Shown here: positions 18,871 to 26,832 of the stretch, one piece after another
Layout of the letters: the number at the start of each line of letters is the position of its first letter
How positions within the stretch are numbered: position 1 is the stretch's first letter
DNA from: an uncultured Lachnospiraceae bacterium
GTDB lineage: Bacteria > Bacillota > Clostridia > Lachnospirales > Lachnospiraceae
NCBI GenBank assembly: GCA_910579285.1
Contig: CAJTTT010000011.1
Location: 37,796 to 101,795 of the forward strand
Length of the DNA: 64,000 nt
Direction: 5' to 3'
Made by a program: the position numbers and the translations under genes
The notes under the pieces: model-generated
Databases searched by the model: none
What the model saw: the letters and a program-made list of their open reading frames with translations, nothing else
What the model was told of the DNA's origin: nothing

Positions 18871-19649
18871 CTGCCGCGCGCCTCCCGCACGCCTGCGCGC
18901 ATCATAAGAAACGCTTTCCCAACCGAAATTTCACGGCACATTGTTTTCCTGTGAACCCACAAAAACCGAAGGGAAAGGGGAAGCGCCAGTTTCCCGTAAA
19001 GATAATGATAGAGTACGCCCCTGTCACGGAAAAACTTCCGATGATAGCCCGAAAACCATGTGGATTCCCGCTCCTGCTCCCTGCCAATGCATGCGGTATG
19101 CGCATAAATCCGAAGACCTGCTTTCAGGCAGTCCCGCAAAAACAGGCTGTCCTCCCCGTTACTGTACTTCGCGCCGCCGCCAAAAAGCAGCGAGTAATAC
19201 ACATTCGCCCTGCGCAGCGCGTCAAGTTTCGCCGAGATGCTGTAAGCCGGATATCTGCCGTAATTGCGGTAAGTGATCCTGCGGATCTCACGATTCCAGT
19301 AAGTCCTGCGGGAAGCCCCGACCTCCACATTAAAAAGAATCATATCCGCATCGGGCAGCGACTCATAGGCCCTGCGGATTTTTTCCGCGTAATCCGAGGC
19401 CAGTATGATATCCTCATCGGAAAAAAGCGTCACATCCCCGGACGCGTGTAAGAGCGCAGTATTGCGGCTCAAACCCACGCCCCGTTCCGGCATGGAAAAG
19501 CACTTCACGCGCCCTCCCTGCACCGCAAGCGTCTCAAAGCCATAGCTGTCACACTGGTTTACAAGCACCGCATCCGTAACGATATTCATTTGTGGAATAA
19601 GCTCTGCGGCATTTTTATCCACGGCAGAGACCAGCACCTCAAGCTTCAT
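18867..19649 (-). CDS. GT2-like glycosyltransferase
   Basis: A 260-residue protein with KLEVLVSAVDKN at the N-terminus, GVGLSRNTALLHA near residue 58 and SDEDIILASDY near 75 as the DXD-type site, followed by NGEDSLFLRDC. The layout is GT-A like but divergent from the other GT2 proteins here; LEVLVSAVDKN resembles the WbbL/GT2-like subgroup. The start at 19649 forms an ATGA overlap with the stop of the Wzz-like gene, so I reject the longer frame to 19718. Confidence 0.78.
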   Translation of the reverse strand: MKLEVLVSAVDKNAAELIPQMNIVTDAVLVNQCDSYGFETLAVQGGRVKCFSMPERGVGLSRNTALLHASGDVTLFSDEDIILASDYAEKIRRAYESLPDADMILFNVEVGASRRTYWNREIRRITYRNYGRYPAYSISAKLDALRRANVYYSLLFGGGAKYSNGEDSLFLRDCLKAGLRIYAHTACIGREQERESTWFSGYHRKFFRDRGVLYHYLYGKLALPLSLRFLWVHRKTMCREISVGKAFLMMRAGVREARGR

Positions 19650-20617
19650 TGTTTCCCCAATCTTCCGTAATATTTCTTCAAAAACCGTCCGTCCGCATCT
19701 CTGATTGCCACACCGCACAGCGTGCAGTCCTGCGTCCTTAGCTGCTCTGTCACATAGGACAGGAATGCGCCGTGTACCGCGCCAAAAGGCAGGGACAGCA
19801 CCACGCCGTCCGCTCTGCGCATTTCCTGCAGCTCCTTCTCTGAAAAGGATTTGTCCCGCTCCACTTCACAGATGTGGATATCCCCCGCCTTTTCCCGCAA
19901 ATAGGCGAGATTTGTCTCATAATCCCGCTTCAATGTTTCCTCGCCGGAAACATAACCAAAAAATGACACTTCCGTCACCTTTCTGATGTCCCCGGCCACA
20001 AATATGCGGTCATCCATCACATAGTAGAGGGAAAAACCGAGAAGGCTGAGAAGCAGCCCCAGAGACGCGCCCAAAAACGCAGCCTGCGCCATCCGGCTGT
20101 CCGCCACCACAAGCCCGGCTTCCGTCTTCTGAATCGCATGGATTTCCAGGAACTCTTTCGCCTGCCCGCCATATGTCTCAAGGGCCTGTACCGCCGCACC
20201 GAGAATCGCATCCGTCCGCTCTGCCCTGTTGGTCGTCACCGTGATCGTCAAAAGCCTGATGTCTGAAAGGATCTCTGCCTTGACTGCCGCTTCCGTCTCC
20301 TCCCGCGTATAATCTGCCGGAAGATTCTGAAGCGTCAGCTCCATAAGCGGATCAGCCGCCATCAGGTCGTTCCATGTGTAACCGTTGTACGCCTGATAGA
20401 CCTCTCCCGTTTCATCCGCCGCAAAATCCAGATACACCTTCGCAAACGCCTGATACTCCCGCTCCGACTCCGGCACCGTGCGCACGGCCGTATAGACAGC
20501 CGCCCCAAGAAGCGCGCCCCCGATCACCGCCCCGAAAATGAGCGGCAGGCGGTCGAGCAGGCACAACATATATTTTTTTAAATCCATGCCATCATCGGCA
20601 TAGCGCCTGTCCTTCAT
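19646..20617 (-). CDS. Wzz/YveK-like chain-length protein with vestigial kinase-like tail
   Basis: A 323-residue polysaccharide co-polymerase. One helix lies near residues 25-47 (LPLIFGAVIGGALLGAAVY), an extracytoplasmic domain follows, and a second helix lies near 185-203. After it come about 115 cytoplasmic residues in which RADGVVLSLPFG and CTLCGVAIRDADGRFLKKYYG resemble the last part of a CpsD/EpsB-type tyrosine kinase. No Walker A or Walker B motif and no tyrosine-rich tail is present. No separate kinase gene lies nearby. It should tune glycan chain length with the EpsG polymerase. Confidence 0.78.
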   Translation of the reverse strand: MKDRRYADDGMDLKKYMLCLLDRLPLIFGAVIGGALLGAAVYTAVRTVPESEREYQAFAKVYLDFAADETGEVYQAYNGYTWNDLMAADPLMELTLQNLPADYTREETEAAVKAEILSDIRLLTITVTTNRAERTDAILGAAVQALETYGGQAKEFLEIHAIQKTEAGLVVADSRMAQAAFLGASLGLLLSLLGFSLYYVMDDRIFVAGDIRKVTEVSFFGYVSGEETLKRDYETNLAYLREKAGDIHICEVERDKSFSEKELQEMRRADGVVLSLPFGAVHGAFLSYVTEQLRTQDCTLCGVAIRDADGRFLKKYYGRLGKQ

Positions 20618-20636
20618 AACATAAATCCTTCCCCTT

Positions 20637-22007
20637 CTACTTCATAGCCGTTGTCTGGTTCTGGTCAACCCCCTCCGTGCTCTCCGGCTTGATCAGAATT
20701 TTCAGCGTCAGAAGCATCAGCTTCAAATCCAGCCACACGGAATACTGTTCGATATAAGTCAGATCCAGTTTCAGTTTATTGTAGGGTGTCGTATTGTATT
20801 TCCCGTAAACCTGGGCGTAGCCCGCAAGTCCCGCCTTCACCTTCATGCGGAAAGCGAACTCCGGCATCTCCTCCATATACTTTTCAATAATATCCGGCCG
20901 TTCGGGTCTCGGCCCGATAAAGGACATCTCTCCCTTTAAGATGTTAAAAAGCTGCGGCAGCTCATCAATCCTTGTGGCGCGGATAAACCGCCCTATCGGC
21001 GTGATCCGGGGATCGTTTTTGGCCGCCAGTCTTGCCACCCCGTCCTTCTCCGCATTCTCCTCCATACTCCTGAACTTTAAGATATAAAATTCCTTCCTGT
21101 CGCGCGTGCAGCGGATCTGCTTATATAAAACCGGCCCGCCGTCGTACAGCTTGATCGCCGCCGCCGTAATCAGCATAAAGGGAGATGCAAACACCAGAAG
21201 CAGGACGGAGCAGACCAGATCGATCAGCCGTTTCGCCACCCGCTGTTCCACTTTGAGGGAATACTCCCGCGTCAGATAAATCGGCGTGTCAAACAAGTGC
21301 AGCTGATCCGCGCCCCGGATAAGCACATCCGTAATCTTCGGCATCATATACACACGCACGGACAGACTGTAACAGTATTTTAGCAGGGCATTCCTGTCCA
21401 CCGCAGAAATATCCCACAGCACCACCGCGCCGTAGCCGTTTCCGATCTCCGCCTTGACCGCCTCCATGCCCTCCAGAATATTCATGCACTTTTTGATCCG
21501 ATACTTGTCCTTCCTCGTCTCAAATTTCATCACAATATCGTCAATGGGACGTTCGCCATGTATGATCAGAATTTCTCTTGGCGGAAAAGCTTTGTAATAA
21601 CAGACATTGCAGAAAAACACCCAGGCGCCTGCAAGCGCAGTCTGAATCAGCATCGTCCATATGATGGGACGCACATCCACAACCCAGTTCGCCATCAGGG
21701 AAATCTGAAAATAGGAAATCACATTGACAAACAACAGGGAAAACAATTCCGAAATGAACACGTCAACTGGTTTCAGATAGCCGATCTTTAACGCGCCGTA
21801 TGTATTCGCAAAGAAGAACAACAGCACAAAATAGATCGAAAGAATCAGCACATGCCCCTTGAAATAAAATCGGAAATTCCTGTACACTTTCAGAAACGGG
21901 TAGTACGCCGTCAGCCAGAAATACGCATAGACTGCCATCTGGAAGATCAGCCCGATAAAAGATAGCTGCAAAATAATCAGTCTTTTTATGGTTTCCACTT
22001 TTTTCAT
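20637..22007 (-). CDS. Initiating polyprenyl-phosphate sugar phosphotransferase (WbaP/EpsL type)
   Basis: A 456-residue bacterial sugar transferase. The N-terminal half has about four to five helices and a central CoA-binding-like domain. The catalytic C-terminal half follows a further helix: KRLIDLVCSVLLL, FYILKFRSME, RATRIDELPQLFNILKGEMSF split around the DE pair, and GPRPERP. It transfers a sugar-1-phosphate to undecaprenyl phosphate and so starts each repeat unit. It stands at the head of the core assembly genes with gaps of only a few bases, consistent with one operon. Confidence 0.92.
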   Translation of the reverse strand: MKKVETIKRLIILQLSFIGLIFQMAVYAYFWLTAYYPFLKVYRNFRFYFKGHVLILSIYFVLLFFFANTYGALKIGYLKPVDVFISELFSLLFVNVISYFQISLMANWVVDVRPIIWTMLIQTALAGAWVFFCNVCYYKAFPPREILIIHGERPIDDIVMKFETRKDKYRIKKCMNILEGMEAVKAEIGNGYGAVVLWDISAVDRNALLKYCYSLSVRVYMMPKITDVLIRGADQLHLFDTPIYLTREYSLKVEQRVAKRLIDLVCSVLLLVFASPFMLITAAAIKLYDGGPVLYKQIRCTRDRKEFYILKFRSMEENAEKDGVARLAAKNDPRITPIGRFIRATRIDELPQLFNILKGEMSFIGPRPERPDIIEKYMEEMPEFAFRMKVKAGLAGYAQVYGKYNTTPYNKLKLDLTYIEQYSVWLDLKLMLLTLKILIKPESTEGVDQNQTTAMK

Positions 22008-22011
22008 AGTC

Positions 22012-22845
22012 TTATATCCGCCTCATCGTCGCCCTGTAAGCCCAGAACACAAAGTAAAACGCGCTGGCCAAAACAGAGAGCTTCTCCTGTCTGCGGTACA
22101 GATTCCAGATCCGCTTCACCGCCTTACATTTATTGGAAGACAGTGACTTCCTCGGTCTTCTGTAGACTGCAAGCGTCTCATCAAGCCCACAGGCTGTATG
22201 GCCTGCCCGCAGAATCTGCCACCATGTCGCCGTGTCCTCACTCTCCACTTCCGGCATCCGCATCAGTTCATCCGGGACAATAGCCCGGTCAAGCACTACC
22301 GTGGTTGTGAAGATAATCGTCCGCGACAATGCTTCTTTATAAGTCAGAGATTCCGGCACATGCACTACTCTGCCCGTAGGTCTGGCCGATTCATCCCCAA
22401 ACTCATAGGCGGAAAACACAAAACCCGCCCGCTTTTTTTTCATAAAGGAAAGCTGCTTTTCCAGCTTGTCCGAAACCCAGATATCGTCCGCATCGAGAAA
22501 GGCTATATACTGTCCGCCAGCCAGATCCAATCCTGTATTGCGGGCCGCCGCCGCACCCTCATTCCTATTCTTGCAGATCAGAACTACTTTTTTCCCCTCT
22601 CCGCAAAGGTACTCCTCCATATGCCCTATGTTTTCGGAGACAGTCTCCGCCGGGTGATGCGGGTATGCCGACAGCGTTTTCTCAATCGCCTTCACACTGC
22701 CGTCCCCGGAGCAGTCATCCACAAGCAGCAGTTCCCATCTGCCGTATGTCTGTGAAAAAACCATCCCGATGGTGTCCGCAATGTAAGCCGCCGCCCGGTA
22801 CACCGGCACAATGATACTGACCAGCCCGTTTTCTCTATTCTTCAA
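22012..22845 (-). CDS. Family 2 glycosyltransferase, TTG start
   Basis: A 277-residue GT2 enzyme: SIIVPVYRAA, LVDDCSGDGS near residue 41, GAAAARNTG and FLDADDIW near 116. No ATG fits the start, but TTG at 22845 follows GGAGGACAGGAAC at good spacing and overlaps the previous gene by 11 bp. The short basic C-terminal helix (LASAFYFVFWAYRATMRRI) may anchor it to the membrane. The family shape is like WcaA/teichuronic-acid transferases. Confidence 0.87.
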   Translation of the reverse strand: MKNRENGLVSIIVPVYRAAAYIADTIGMVFSQTYGRWELLLVDDCSGDGSVKAIEKTLSAYPHHPAETVSENIGHMEEYLCGEGKKVVLICKNRNEGAAAARNTGLDLAGGQYIAFLDADDIWVSDKLEKQLSFMKKKRAGFVFSAYEFGDESARPTGRVVHVPESLTYKEALSRTIIFTTTVVLDRAIVPDELMRMPEVESEDTATWWQILRAGHTACGLDETLAVYRRPRKSLSSNKCKAVKRIWNLYRRQEKLSVLASAFYFVFWAYRATMRRI

Positions 22846-23785
22846 GTTCCTGTCCTCCGATCTCTTCCCTGACCAGATAGATCGGCCTCCTCTTCACTTC
22901 CATATATGTCTTGGATAAGTATTGCCCGACAATCCCCAGACAAAACAGCTGCACACCACTGACCATCATAATGATGCATACGAGCGAAGGCCAGCCGGAA
23001 GTCGGATCTCCGAATAACAGTTTCCGCACAATCGTCACAATGATGATGACAAAGGCAACCAGACAGAAAAACACGCCTGCCACAGACGCTATGGTCAGAG
23101 GCACCGTGGAAAAAGCCATAATCCCTTCGAGGGAGTACAGGAAAAGTTTCCAGAACGACCACTTTGTTTCGCCCTTTCTGCGCTCCACGTTCTCGTATTC
23201 CAGCCATTTGGTCTCATAGCCCACCCAGCCGAAAATCCCCTTGGTAAAGCGGTTATACTCCGTCATGGACAAAATCGCATCCACTACTTTTCTGGTCATC
23301 AGCCGGTAATCCCTGGCGCCGTCCACAATTTCTGTTTTGGATATTCTGTTCATAAGCCTGTAAAACATCCTGGCAAAAAAGGAACGGATAACGGGTTCTC
23401 CCTTTCTGGTCACACGCCTGGTCGCCACCGAATCATATCCCTTCTCAATATAAGAATACATCTCCGGCAGAAGCGAAGGCGGATCCTGCAAATCCGCATC
23501 CATCAGCACGGCAAGGTCTCCCCTGCACTTCTGAAGGCCCGCATAAATAGCCGCCTCCTTGCCGAAATTGCGGGAAAAAGAAATCAGGCGGACCCTCCCG
23601 TCCTCCTCATGGAGCTTTTTCACCTCAGAAACCGTCTGATCCCGGGAACCGTCATCCACATATATGATTTCAAATTCTATCTGCTTTTCACAGAAAAATG
23701 CCGCATTCCTGCATAACTCATCATAAAAATCCCTGACGTTCTCTTCTTCGTTGTAACAGGGTACGATGACGCTCAATAATTTCAT
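22835..23785 (-). CDS. DPM1/GtrB-like polyprenyl-phosphate glycosyltransferase
   Basis: A 316-residue protein: a GT2 domain (SVIVPCYNEEENV, YVDDGSRDQT, LMDADLQDPP with the DADLQDP motif) followed by two C-terminal helices near 230-255 and 265-290. This layout fits GtrB/YfdH enzymes that make undecaprenyl-phosphate-linked hexose for GT-C transferases outside the membrane. Several GT-C-like proteins are encoded in the same cluster. The ATG at 23785 follows GGAGGAGACTATTCT; the longer frame to 23857 runs into the upstream terminator. Confidence 0.9.
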   Translation of the reverse strand: MKLLSVIVPCYNEEENVRDFYDELCRNAAFFCEKQIEFEIIYVDDGSRDQTVSEVKKLHEEDGRVRLISFSRNFGKEAAIYAGLQKCRGDLAVLMDADLQDPPSLLPEMYSYIEKGYDSVATRRVTRKGEPVIRSFFARMFYRLMNRISKTEIVDGARDYRLMTRKVVDAILSMTEYNRFTKGIFGWVGYETKWLEYENVERRKGETKWSFWKLFLYSLEGIMAFSTVPLTIASVAGVFFCLVAFVIIIVTIVRKLLFGDPTSGWPSLVCIIMMVSGVQLFCLGIVGQYLSKTYMEVKRRPIYLVREEIGGQELEE

Positions 23786-23825
23786 AGAATAGTCTCCTCC
23801 AATGGTAAGTTTACCACATTTACAT

Positions 23826-23852
23826 AAAAAAAGGAAGAGACGCATCTCTTCC
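23826..23852 (-). terminator. Rho-independent terminator after the Spo0A-domain gene
   Basis: On the minus strand GGAAGAGA-TGCG-TCTCTTCC (23852-23833) is followed by seven T (23832-23826). It lies 8 bp after the Spo0A-domain gene and about 40 bp before the GtrB-like gene, with no clear promoter in between. Confidence 0.88.
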
Positions 23853-23860
23853 CTCATAAT

Positions 23861-24241
23861 TCATATCAGATTGTTTTTCAGACGGATGTAATCCGCCACA
23901 ACCGCGATGTACTCACTGTTGGTCGGCCTGGTATACTCGGGTGTATTGCTGTAGCCAAACAGTTCTTCAAAAAGATCACTGTTGCCCCTGTCCCAGGATA
24001 CCTCAATCGCGTTGCGGATTGCTCGCTCGATCTTCGTGTCAGTCGTCTGGTACATCTTTGCCAGATCAGGATACAGCAGTTTTGTCACACTCCCCACAAG
24101 CTCCATATCCTCCACGCACATTTCCACCGCGCTTCTCAGGAACTGATAGCCCCGCAAATGCGCCGGTATTCCAAGTTCCAGCATAAAATCGGAGATCGTT
24201 TTCTCAAGCTCTCTCCTGTCAATCATATTCTGTTGTGCCAT
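23861..24241 (-). CDS. Stand-alone Spo0A DNA-binding domain protein
   Basis: About 126 residues that cover only the C-terminal effector domain of Spo0A. Diagnostic segments are GIPAHLRGYQFLRSAVEMC, SVTKLLYPDLAK, KIERAIRNAIEVSWDRGN, LFGYSNT and KPTNSE-like RPTNSEYIAVVADYIR. The receiver domain and phospho-aspartate are missing. The start at 24241 has AAAGGAG ten bases upstream; an ATG at 24262 is possible. The promoter region has Spo0A-box-like sites, so the protein may control itself or compete with true Spo0A. Its place before the glycan assembly genes suggests a role in their control. Confidence 0.88.
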   Translation of the reverse strand: MAQQNMIDRRELEKTISDFMLELGIPAHLRGYQFLRSAVEMCVEDMELVGSVTKLLYPDLAKMYQTTDTKIERAIRNAIEVSWDRGNSDLFEELFGYSNTPEYTRPTNSEYIAVVADYIRLKNNLI

Positions 24242-24273
24242 TCCCCTTCTACTCCTTTGCAAATGTTGATAAA

Positions 24274-24335
24274 TTGCGACAAATGTAGTCCATCGTTACT
24301 TTCGACATAATACCAAAAATTCGTCGTGGTGTAAA
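24274..24335 (-). promoter_or_regulatory. Promoter with Spo0A-type boxes
   Basis: On the minus strand TTTACA (24335-24330), 17 bp, TATTAT (24312-24307). TGTCGAA (24307-24301), a perfect 0A core (TGNCGAA), directly follows the -10. TTTGTCGCAA (24283-24274) is a near match further downstream, and CGACGAA in the spacer differs from the core by one base. Confidence 0.75.
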
Positions 24336-24389
24336 CGGTTATTTATCGCGTTTCAAAGACCCCTGCGCAGAGCGCTTTGCTGCATCCCC

Positions 24390-25331
24390 CTACAGCCTTG
24401 CCTCATGCACGTTTTCCTTAAACCATTCGTAGGCGAGCTGTACTCCCTCCTCAAGCTCCACCTTATGCTTCCAGCCGAGTCCGTGCAGTTTCGTCACATC
24501 GGTGAGCTTTCTGGGCGTTCCGTCCGGCATCGTCTGATCCCAGATGATATTTCCCGTATACCCCACCGCCTTTTTCACCGTCTCCGCCAGTTCTCTGATC
24601 GAAACCTCTTTGCCCGTTCCGATATTGACGTGCTGCTCCCCGCTGTAATTCTCCAAAAGGAACACGCAGGCATCCGCCATGTCGTCCACATATAAAAACT
24701 CCCGAAGCGGCGTTCCCGTTCCCCACAGCGTAACCGTGGGCGCACCGTTCACTTTTGCCTCATGGAACTTGCGGATCATCGCCGGCATAACGTGGGAACC
24801 TTCCAGATCATAATTGTCATGCGGTCCATACAGATTTGTAGGCATACAGCTGATGAAATCATCCCCATACTGCCGCTTATAAAACTTACACATTTCAAGT
24901 CCCGCAATCTTCGCGATGGCATAGGCCTCGTTCGTCTCCTCCAGCGGCCCCGTCAACAGCGCATCCTCCGGGATCGGCTGGGGCGCCATTCTCGGGTAAA
25001 TACAGGTGCTTCCCAAGAACAGAAGTTTCTTCACATGATACTCGTGACTGCTGTGGATAACGTTGCACTGAATCTGCATATTCTCGTAAGCGAACTCCGC
25101 CGGAGCGGTATTGTTCGCATTGATGCCGCCCACCTTGGCCGCCGCCAGAACCACCACATCGGGACGTTCCTTCTCAAAAAACTCCCGCACCGCCTGTTGA
25201 CTTGTTAAGTCAAGTTCCTTGTGTGTCCTGCCCACGATATTCTCATATCCCTTTGCCTGCAAGGACCGTACAATCGCACTTCCGACAAGCCCTCTATTTC
25301 CTGCCACATAAATTTTATCTGTCTTTTCCAT
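24390..25331 (-). CDS. fcl: GDP-L-fucose synthase
   Basis: A 313-residue epimerase/reductase. GNRGLVGSAIVR binds NADP, GSTCIYP has the catalytic Ser, and YAIAKIAG is the Tyr-Lys pair; LYGPHDNYDLEGSHVMPA is typical of Fcl/WcaG. It converts GDP-4-keto-6-deoxymannose into GDP-L-fucose, using the product of the gmd gene upstream in the same operon. The ribosome site is GGAGGTTATC. Confidence 0.95.
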   Translation of the reverse strand: MEKTDKIYVAGNRGLVGSAIVRSLQAKGYENIVGRTHKELDLTSQQAVREFFEKERPDVVVLAAAKVGGINANNTAPAEFAYENMQIQCNVIHSSHEYHVKKLLFLGSTCIYPRMAPQPIPEDALLTGPLEETNEAYAIAKIAGLEMCKFYKRQYGDDFISCMPTNLYGPHDNYDLEGSHVMPAMIRKFHEAKVNGAPTVTLWGTGTPLREFLYVDDMADACVFLLENYSGEQHVNIGTGKEVSIRELAETVKKAVGYTGNIIWDQTMPDGTPRKLTDVTKLHGLGWKHKVELEEGVQLAYEWFKENVHEARL

Positions 25332-25346
25332 GATAACCTCCTGTCA

Positions 25347-26768
25347 TCACAACAATAATATCGCATAAAATGCCGCCAAAATAATTGGCATGCACATTGC
25401 GCACACAGTCAGTATCAATCCGTTTGGAATTGCAATCTCATGCTTTTTCCCATATTTCGGATGATTGATATAGAGCAGAAGCAGCATCGCCGCAAATGCA
25501 CAAGTCGAAACCACCACATGATACACACTGCTGTACTCATTAAATCTGGTCCACAGGCATATCCCGTATCTTTCAGAAGAGGGCCGGTATATGTCGCTTC
25601 CCATCAGGTCACAAAGTCCTGTGATCCATGAGTTTCCCATCACATAAGCCGTATTCATATTCTGCGGATATTCCGCCCTCAGACTATAATAGGTGCGTCC
25701 GTACGTCACCGCCGTAAACAGCAGCAGATTCATTCCCAGATTCTGCGCAGAAACCATGATCAGTATCACCAAAAAGGGCACATACAAAAACAGACGGTAA
25801 AAACGATTTGTCATCATCAGAAAACAAACAGCTCCGAAAACAACCGCCATTATATAAATTACCTTTTTCTTATATGCATCATCCGCCTCCTCTCTGGATG
25901 CGTAGCAGATAAAGAAAATAACACAAAGTAAAATTCCGCAAAGGGAGATCATGTTACTGCTCAGAGTCACCTTGGTGGTGAGGAGCATCCCTTCCGCGAT
26001 CGTGGCAAAGCCGTTTTCCTCCTTCACCGTCTGATAGATGGCGTCATTTCTGTACATCACCTCAAACAGCAGAAGCGGGAGCGCCATGATCACACACGCA
26101 AGGGCCACCTTGTACAAATTTTTCTCTTTCAAAAGCAGCAGCGCCAGCACGGGTATCGCCATAATCGGACAGATCGTCACGCAGCAGACCATCAGCCAGA
26201 AACATCTTTTCCAGTATCCCTGCAGATAGTAATACAGTGCCGCCATAAAAAATCCGATATAAACAATCTCATCCTGTCCCGCATATGTGACCGACATCAG
26301 CGTCTCTGGAGAAAGGAGGATCAGAATAACCGCCAGTGCCGCCTTCTCTCTGTCCTTCGTCAGCATGTAACATATTCTGGCCGAATAATAAGCCGTTACA
26401 TACTGCATGGCCAGCAGAAAGAGTTTACTCCAGAAAAGACTGAAAAAGTTGTCTATCGGGAGAATGCCCGCAAGAGAATGAACCACCCACAGCGGAAAAT
26501 TCCAGATACACAGGGGAAGGAGCCAGAGATAGTTTCCCGCGCATTCCGCATGCGCCGCGCCGCGCAGATTTAACGATGTGTACTGGTAAAACTCATTCAG
26601 CCGTCCTTTAAACAGCATATCCCAGAAGTTCAGCGACCAGGCTGTCAGAGACAGCGTATCCCCGTATGAGAAAGTAGCTGTCATAAGCAGTCCTGTCAAT
26701 ACTGCCACGCAAAAAAGAAATAAATATAGTCCGGAGGTTTTACCCCCCCCCCTCAAAATTTTCGTCAT
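25347..26768 (-). CDS. Polytopic membrane protein, probable glycosyltransferase, with a G10 tract
   Basis: A 473-residue protein with about eleven hydrophobic helices; the first spans residues 13-33. SYGDTLSLTAWSL after the first helix is the expected place for a GT-C acidic loop, and YAGQDEIVYIGFF is a second external acidic motif. The start ATG at 26768 follows TAGGAGCGAAAA. Codons 6-9 (R-G-G-G) are built on a run of ten G, so slippage by one base would stop expression. It lies between fcl and another GT-C-like gene. The exact enzyme family is uncertain. Confidence 0.7.
   Translation of the reverse strand: MTKILRGGGKTSGLYLFLFCVAVLTGLLMTATFSYGDTLSLTAWSLNFWDMLFKGRLNEFYQYTSLNLRGAAHAECAGNYLWLLPLCIWNFPLWVVHSLAGILPIDNFFSLFWSKLFLLAMQYVTAYYSARICYMLTKDREKAALAVILILLSPETLMSVTYAGQDEIVYIGFFMAALYYYLQGYWKRCFWLMVCCVTICPIMAIPVLALLLLKEKNLYKVALACVIMALPLLLFEVMYRNDAIYQTVKEENGFATIAEGMLLTTKVTLSSNMISLCGILLCVIFFICYASREEADDAYKKKVIYIMAVVFGAVCFLMMTNRFYRLFLYVPFLVILIMVSAQNLGMNLLLFTAVTYGRTYYSLRAEYPQNMNTAYVMGNSWITGLCDLMGSDIYRPSSERYGICLWTRFNEYSSVYHVVVSTCAFAAMLLLLYINHPKYGKKHEIAIPNGLILTVCAMCMPIILAAFYAILLL
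26743..26752. repeat. Mononucleotide G10/C10 tract inside a coding start
   Basis: Ten C on the plus strand, thus ten G in the coding strand, fall at codons 6-9 of the membrane-transferase gene. The frame is open only with ten bases (or a change by multiples of three), which is the usual structure of a slipped-strand phase switch. Confidence 0.92.
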
Positions 26769-26832
26769 TTTTCGCTCCTATCCGCTCATTATCCTGCTTT
26801 TATCCTTACAGTCTATCACAGCGCACTCCCTT

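Noticed and set aside
24336..24389. Terminator after fcl
   Set aside because: GCAAAGCGCTCTGC is nearly self-complementary but lacks a loop and T-run, so I did not list it.
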